Assembly: GCF_015234585.1 (NCBI RefSeq)
Contig: NZ_JADFCM010000005.1
Coordinates: forward strand, 30,000-93,999
Origin: Pseudalkalibacillus hwajinpoensis
Lineage (GTDB): Bacteria > Bacillota > Bacilli > Bacillales > Guptibacillaceae
Reading direction: 5' to 3'
Length of the DNA stretch: 64,000 nt
Shown in pieces: positions 61,940 to 64,000 of the stretch (positions are counted from its first letter, which is position 1; the number at the start of each line of letters is the position of its first letter). Both the position numbers and the translations under genes were made by a program. Below the pieces are notes generated by a model. That model was not told the DNA's origin, did not search any database, and was given only the letters and a program-made list of their open reading frames with translations.

Positions 61940-62303
61940 GAATATCCTCTACGACGCTCGCAAGCTCAACAGGACTAAACGGTTTTGAAATAAAATAATC
62001 CGCCCCAGCTTCTCTTGCAATCTCTTCATCTTTCTTCTGAGCCTTTGCCGTTAGCATCATGATTTTGACATCCATGTTCCCTTCAGAGCGAACTTTTTTG
62101 ATAACTTCAAGACCAGTCATCTCAGGCATCATGTAATCAAGTAATACTAAATCATAGTCATTATCTTGAATAAAACTGTATGCTTCCGCCCCATCTTCAG
62201 CCTCATCGATGTCATACCCATCATCTTCAAGTGTATCAACGATTAACATTCTTAGAATCTCTTCATCTTCTGCTATTAATAATCTAGGAGTCAAACCATT
62301 CAC
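61929..62303 (-). CDS. CheY-like response regulator (receiver only)
   Basis: Receiver-only protein of 124 residues. Acidic pair AEDEE, phospho-acceptor Asp in DLVLLDYMMPEMTGLEV, Thr in MLTAKAQ, Lys in FISKPFSP. No output domain, so it acts by protein contact or phosphorelay. Overlaps the start of the hybrid kinase gene, and the two form an operon; it lies 92 bp after the carbohydrate-active gene on the same strand. Confidence 0.9.
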   Translation of the reverse strand: MNGLTPRLLIAEDEEILRMLIVDTLEDDGYDIDEAEDGAEAYSFIQDNDYDLVLLDYMMPEMTGLEVIKKVRSEGNMDVKIMMLTAKAQKKDEEIAREAGADYFISKPFSPVELASVVEDILGE

Positions 62304-62372
62304 CCATTTCTTTTAATATTGATTAATAAGATTAAATCACGAACACCCTTTAATAATACCTTCATATTAAAG

Positions 62373-62397
62373 AAAGTAGAGGGAAATTCCCTCTACT
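62373..62397 (-). terminator. Intrinsic terminator-like hairpin after the truncated enzyme gene
   Basis: AGTAGAGGGAA / TTCCCTCTACT stem followed by TTCTTTAA on the minus strand. Confidence 0.65.
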
Positions 62398-64000
62398 ACT
62401 TATATCGGCTAAACTCATCTTGCATAATATAGTACGATTGTTTTAATCTTTCATGATAGTCAGGTTCATTCCATTTGTCCCATGTGAATTTGTAGAATTG
62501 ATTAACTGACAGGTTTCCGTTATCTATAGATGGCATTGATTCAGTAATAGATGAGATCGACAAATCCGAACCTTTTGAATCCCCCTCATACATCACCACT
62601 CCTACTTTAAAACCATCTGTTTTCTTCGAGCTAGTAAGTCCGCCATTCCACATATCGCCCATCATTTCCTTATCACTTGGATCTTTAATATTAAATAAAG
62701 CCCATGGTAATCGAATTTCAATAGAATTGTTTTTTACGATAAAATCTGAAAGTGAATTAAAGTTTTCGCTGCCTGGATTAGCATTTCCATAGGTCAGAAG
62801 ACCCGTTTCATAATCTTCAAATGGAAGTATTTGTTTTGTGCTTGGAATTGTTAATTGTTTATTCAGGGCTAGTCGAATAGGGTGAAAAACATCATTATCC
62901 TTTTTGCTCGCATAATTCTTTTTCTCGATTAAACCAAGATCCTCACCATACTGGTAGTAAAACGAGTCATAGTAGCTATGAACGCTAAGTCTTGATTGAT
63001 CTTCCCCGGCAAGGTTAAGTATAAAATCAATTCCAGACGATGCGTTTATTTCAGGATCATCTTCAATCTGTTTACTCCCCTGACCACTGATCGTATCAAA
63101 TAATAATAATGTTTTATCCTTTTTCAATTGTTCTTCGGACATCTCATGATAATCTAGTCGGAAGTAGATATATTTCTCATCACTTGTCATAAAGAAGTTT
63201 TGTAAGTTCTGATCTTTATTATTTGATTCAAATAAAGGCTTAATTCCCGCCTCATTCCAATCCTTCACTTTTCCATCAACTTTAATCTTTTGCTTCTCAC
63301 CTGGATCAAAACTTAATAACCCAAACTGTTGTTCATTTGTCTGGTCATTTGACCAAAAAGGACGACGATCCGAGTTATCGTAATCCATCGTATTCCACGT
63401 TCGTTTAAACCACTCATCTTGCCAAGAAAACACTAATCCTCCTGCATAGTCTTCAGAAACAATGTTTTCAAATAGCTTCGCATCCGTTAGTCCTTGCTCT
63501 TCTTCGGAATTCCCGCCCTGATTCATTCCATATACGTTCCGATGAGTCATACCTCGGGAGGCTGGAACACCAAATTCGGCTACAAGAACTGGCATAGTGT
63601 GAACTTTTCTAAGTGCATTTAAATAACCGGCATAGTTGTTTTTCTCACCGTTCTGGTCAATATAATTCACATACTCCTCTTCATAGTTCAGAAAATCCGG
63701 ATAGTAAGGATAAATATGATAAGAAGCAAATTGACCCGCATAATAATTATCCTTCAATTCAATCACATTCGGATCCACTGAAACTAAATCTTCTTCTTCC
63801 GATGGTTCTGCTGGATGCTCAAGTAAGTCGGTTGTCACCCAGTTTGTAAAGCTAACTGGCCTTTGCCAATTGTACTTCTCCATTTCATATCCAATCGTGT
63901 CATCCATCATCTTCGCTATCCATATCTCAAAAGGGCTCGCTTCTTTTGTATTAAGATAGTCTCCATCATATTGCTCCATATCATTATTCTTCTCATTCGT
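62396..64000 (-). CDS. Carbohydrate-active TIM-barrel/beta-domain protein, 5' end outside window
   Basis: Open frame of at least 534 codons running to the window edge; codons before the ATG at 63979 are also open (TNEKNND), so the start lies outside. ASYHIYPYYPDFLNYEEEY, MPVLVAEFGVPASRGMTHR and GGLVFSWQDEWFKRTWNTMDY are a glycoside hydrolase-like barrel end; the rest (residues ~230-520, DEKYIYFRLDYHEMSEEQL) looks like a carbohydrate-binding beta domain. Probably linked to exopolysaccharide processing together with the kinase operon. Exact family unknown. Confidence 0.6.
   Translation of the reverse strand, partial: TNEKNNDMEQYDGDYLNTKEASPFEIWIAKMMDDTIGYEMEKYNWQRPVSFTNWVTTDLLEHPAEPSEEEDLVSVDPNVIELKDNYYAGQFASYHIYPYYPDFLNYEEEYVNYIDQNGEKNNYAGYLNALRKVHTMPVLVAEFGVPASRGMTHRNVYGMNQGGNSEEEQGLTDAKLFENIVSEDYAGGLVFSWQDEWFKRTWNTMDYDNSDRRPFWSNDQTNEQQFGLLSFDPGEKQKIKVDGKVKDWNEAGIKPLFESNNKDQNLQNFFMTSDEKYIYFRLDYHEMSEEQLKKDKTLLLFDTISGQGSKQIEDDPEINASSGIDFILNLAGEDQSRLSVHSYYDSFYYQYGEDLGLIEKKNYASKKDNDVFHPIRLALNKQLTIPSTKQILPFEDYETGLLTYGNANPGSENFNSLSDFIVKNNSIEIRLPWALFNIKDPSDKEMMGDMWNGGLTSSKKTDGFKVGVVMYEGDSKGSDLSISSITESMPSIDNGNLSVNQFYKFTWDKWNEPDYHERLKQSYYIMQDEFSRYK

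Noticed and set aside
1..64000. CRISPR arrays, insertion sequences, prophage genes, rRNA or canonical tRNA genes
   Set aside because: No regularly spaced repeats, transposase, integrase or phage genes, and no canonical RNA gene, were found while reading both strands.

Overview
The window comes from a Bacillota chromosome, most likely a Bacillaceae member outside the B. subtilis group. Codon use, strong GGAGG-type ribosome binding sites, intrinsic terminators at most gene ends, and families such as RecX, YfhD/E/F/H, YfkD, YflJ, YwbE, LiaFSR and HelD all point there. I see no rRNA, canonical tRNA, CRISPR array, insertion sequence or prophage. The species cannot be named from the sequence.

Region 1 to 37 kb: from memory of B. 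subtilis gene order, this part largely follows the yfh-yfj-yfk-yfl-yfm backbone. It holds yfhH (cut by the window edge), recX, yfhF, the small genes yfhE and yfhD, rlmCD, an AlkA-like glycosylase, pdaA, yfkD, a YfkF-like MFS transporter, YfkH/YfkJ-like genes, acylphosphatase, yflJ and yfmJ. Insertions into this backbone include a MATE pump, a P1B4-type metal ATPase, a bacterial eRF1-like protein, an EAL-domain protein, a LOV-STAS photoreceptor with a second PAS-STAS protein, an orphan lysine/ornithine hydroxylase and an ABC-2 drug-type exporter. The stretch from 5.1 to 5.95 kb is rich in DnaA-box matches.

Region 37 to 64 kb: this part holds a YitT-type protein, a liaI-liaH-liaF-liaS-liaR cell-envelope stress operon, and YtzI-like and YwbE genes. 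Next come an exported glycosidase-like protein under a c-di-GMP class I riboswitch, HelD, and a tandem-repeat cell-wall protein. A DedA gene precedes a thioredoxin-fold redox gene with an in-frame TGA at its active site. A sigma-54 unit (activator, permease, aminotransferase) follows, then a staygreen-like protein, a manganese catalase, a secreted endonuclease and an ABC-F ATPase. The window ends in a response regulator/hybrid kinase operon beside a truncated carbohydrate-active enzyme gene.

The two most novel signals are these. (1) At 47627-48199 (minus) a SelL/peroxiredoxin-like gene has TGA exactly where the catalytic cysteine belongs (motif RHLG-TGA-PVCR). A 7-bp hairpin with an AGTT loop lies just downstream, as expected of a bacterial SECIS, so this is a candidate selenoprotein. 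(2) At 4390-4520 (plus) the 5' region of a GNAT acetyltransferase gene contains a compact tRNA-like fold. It overlaps a 16-bp hairpin, and that hairpin competes with a helix that can free or hide the ribosome binding site. This looks like a tRNA-mimic riboregulator.
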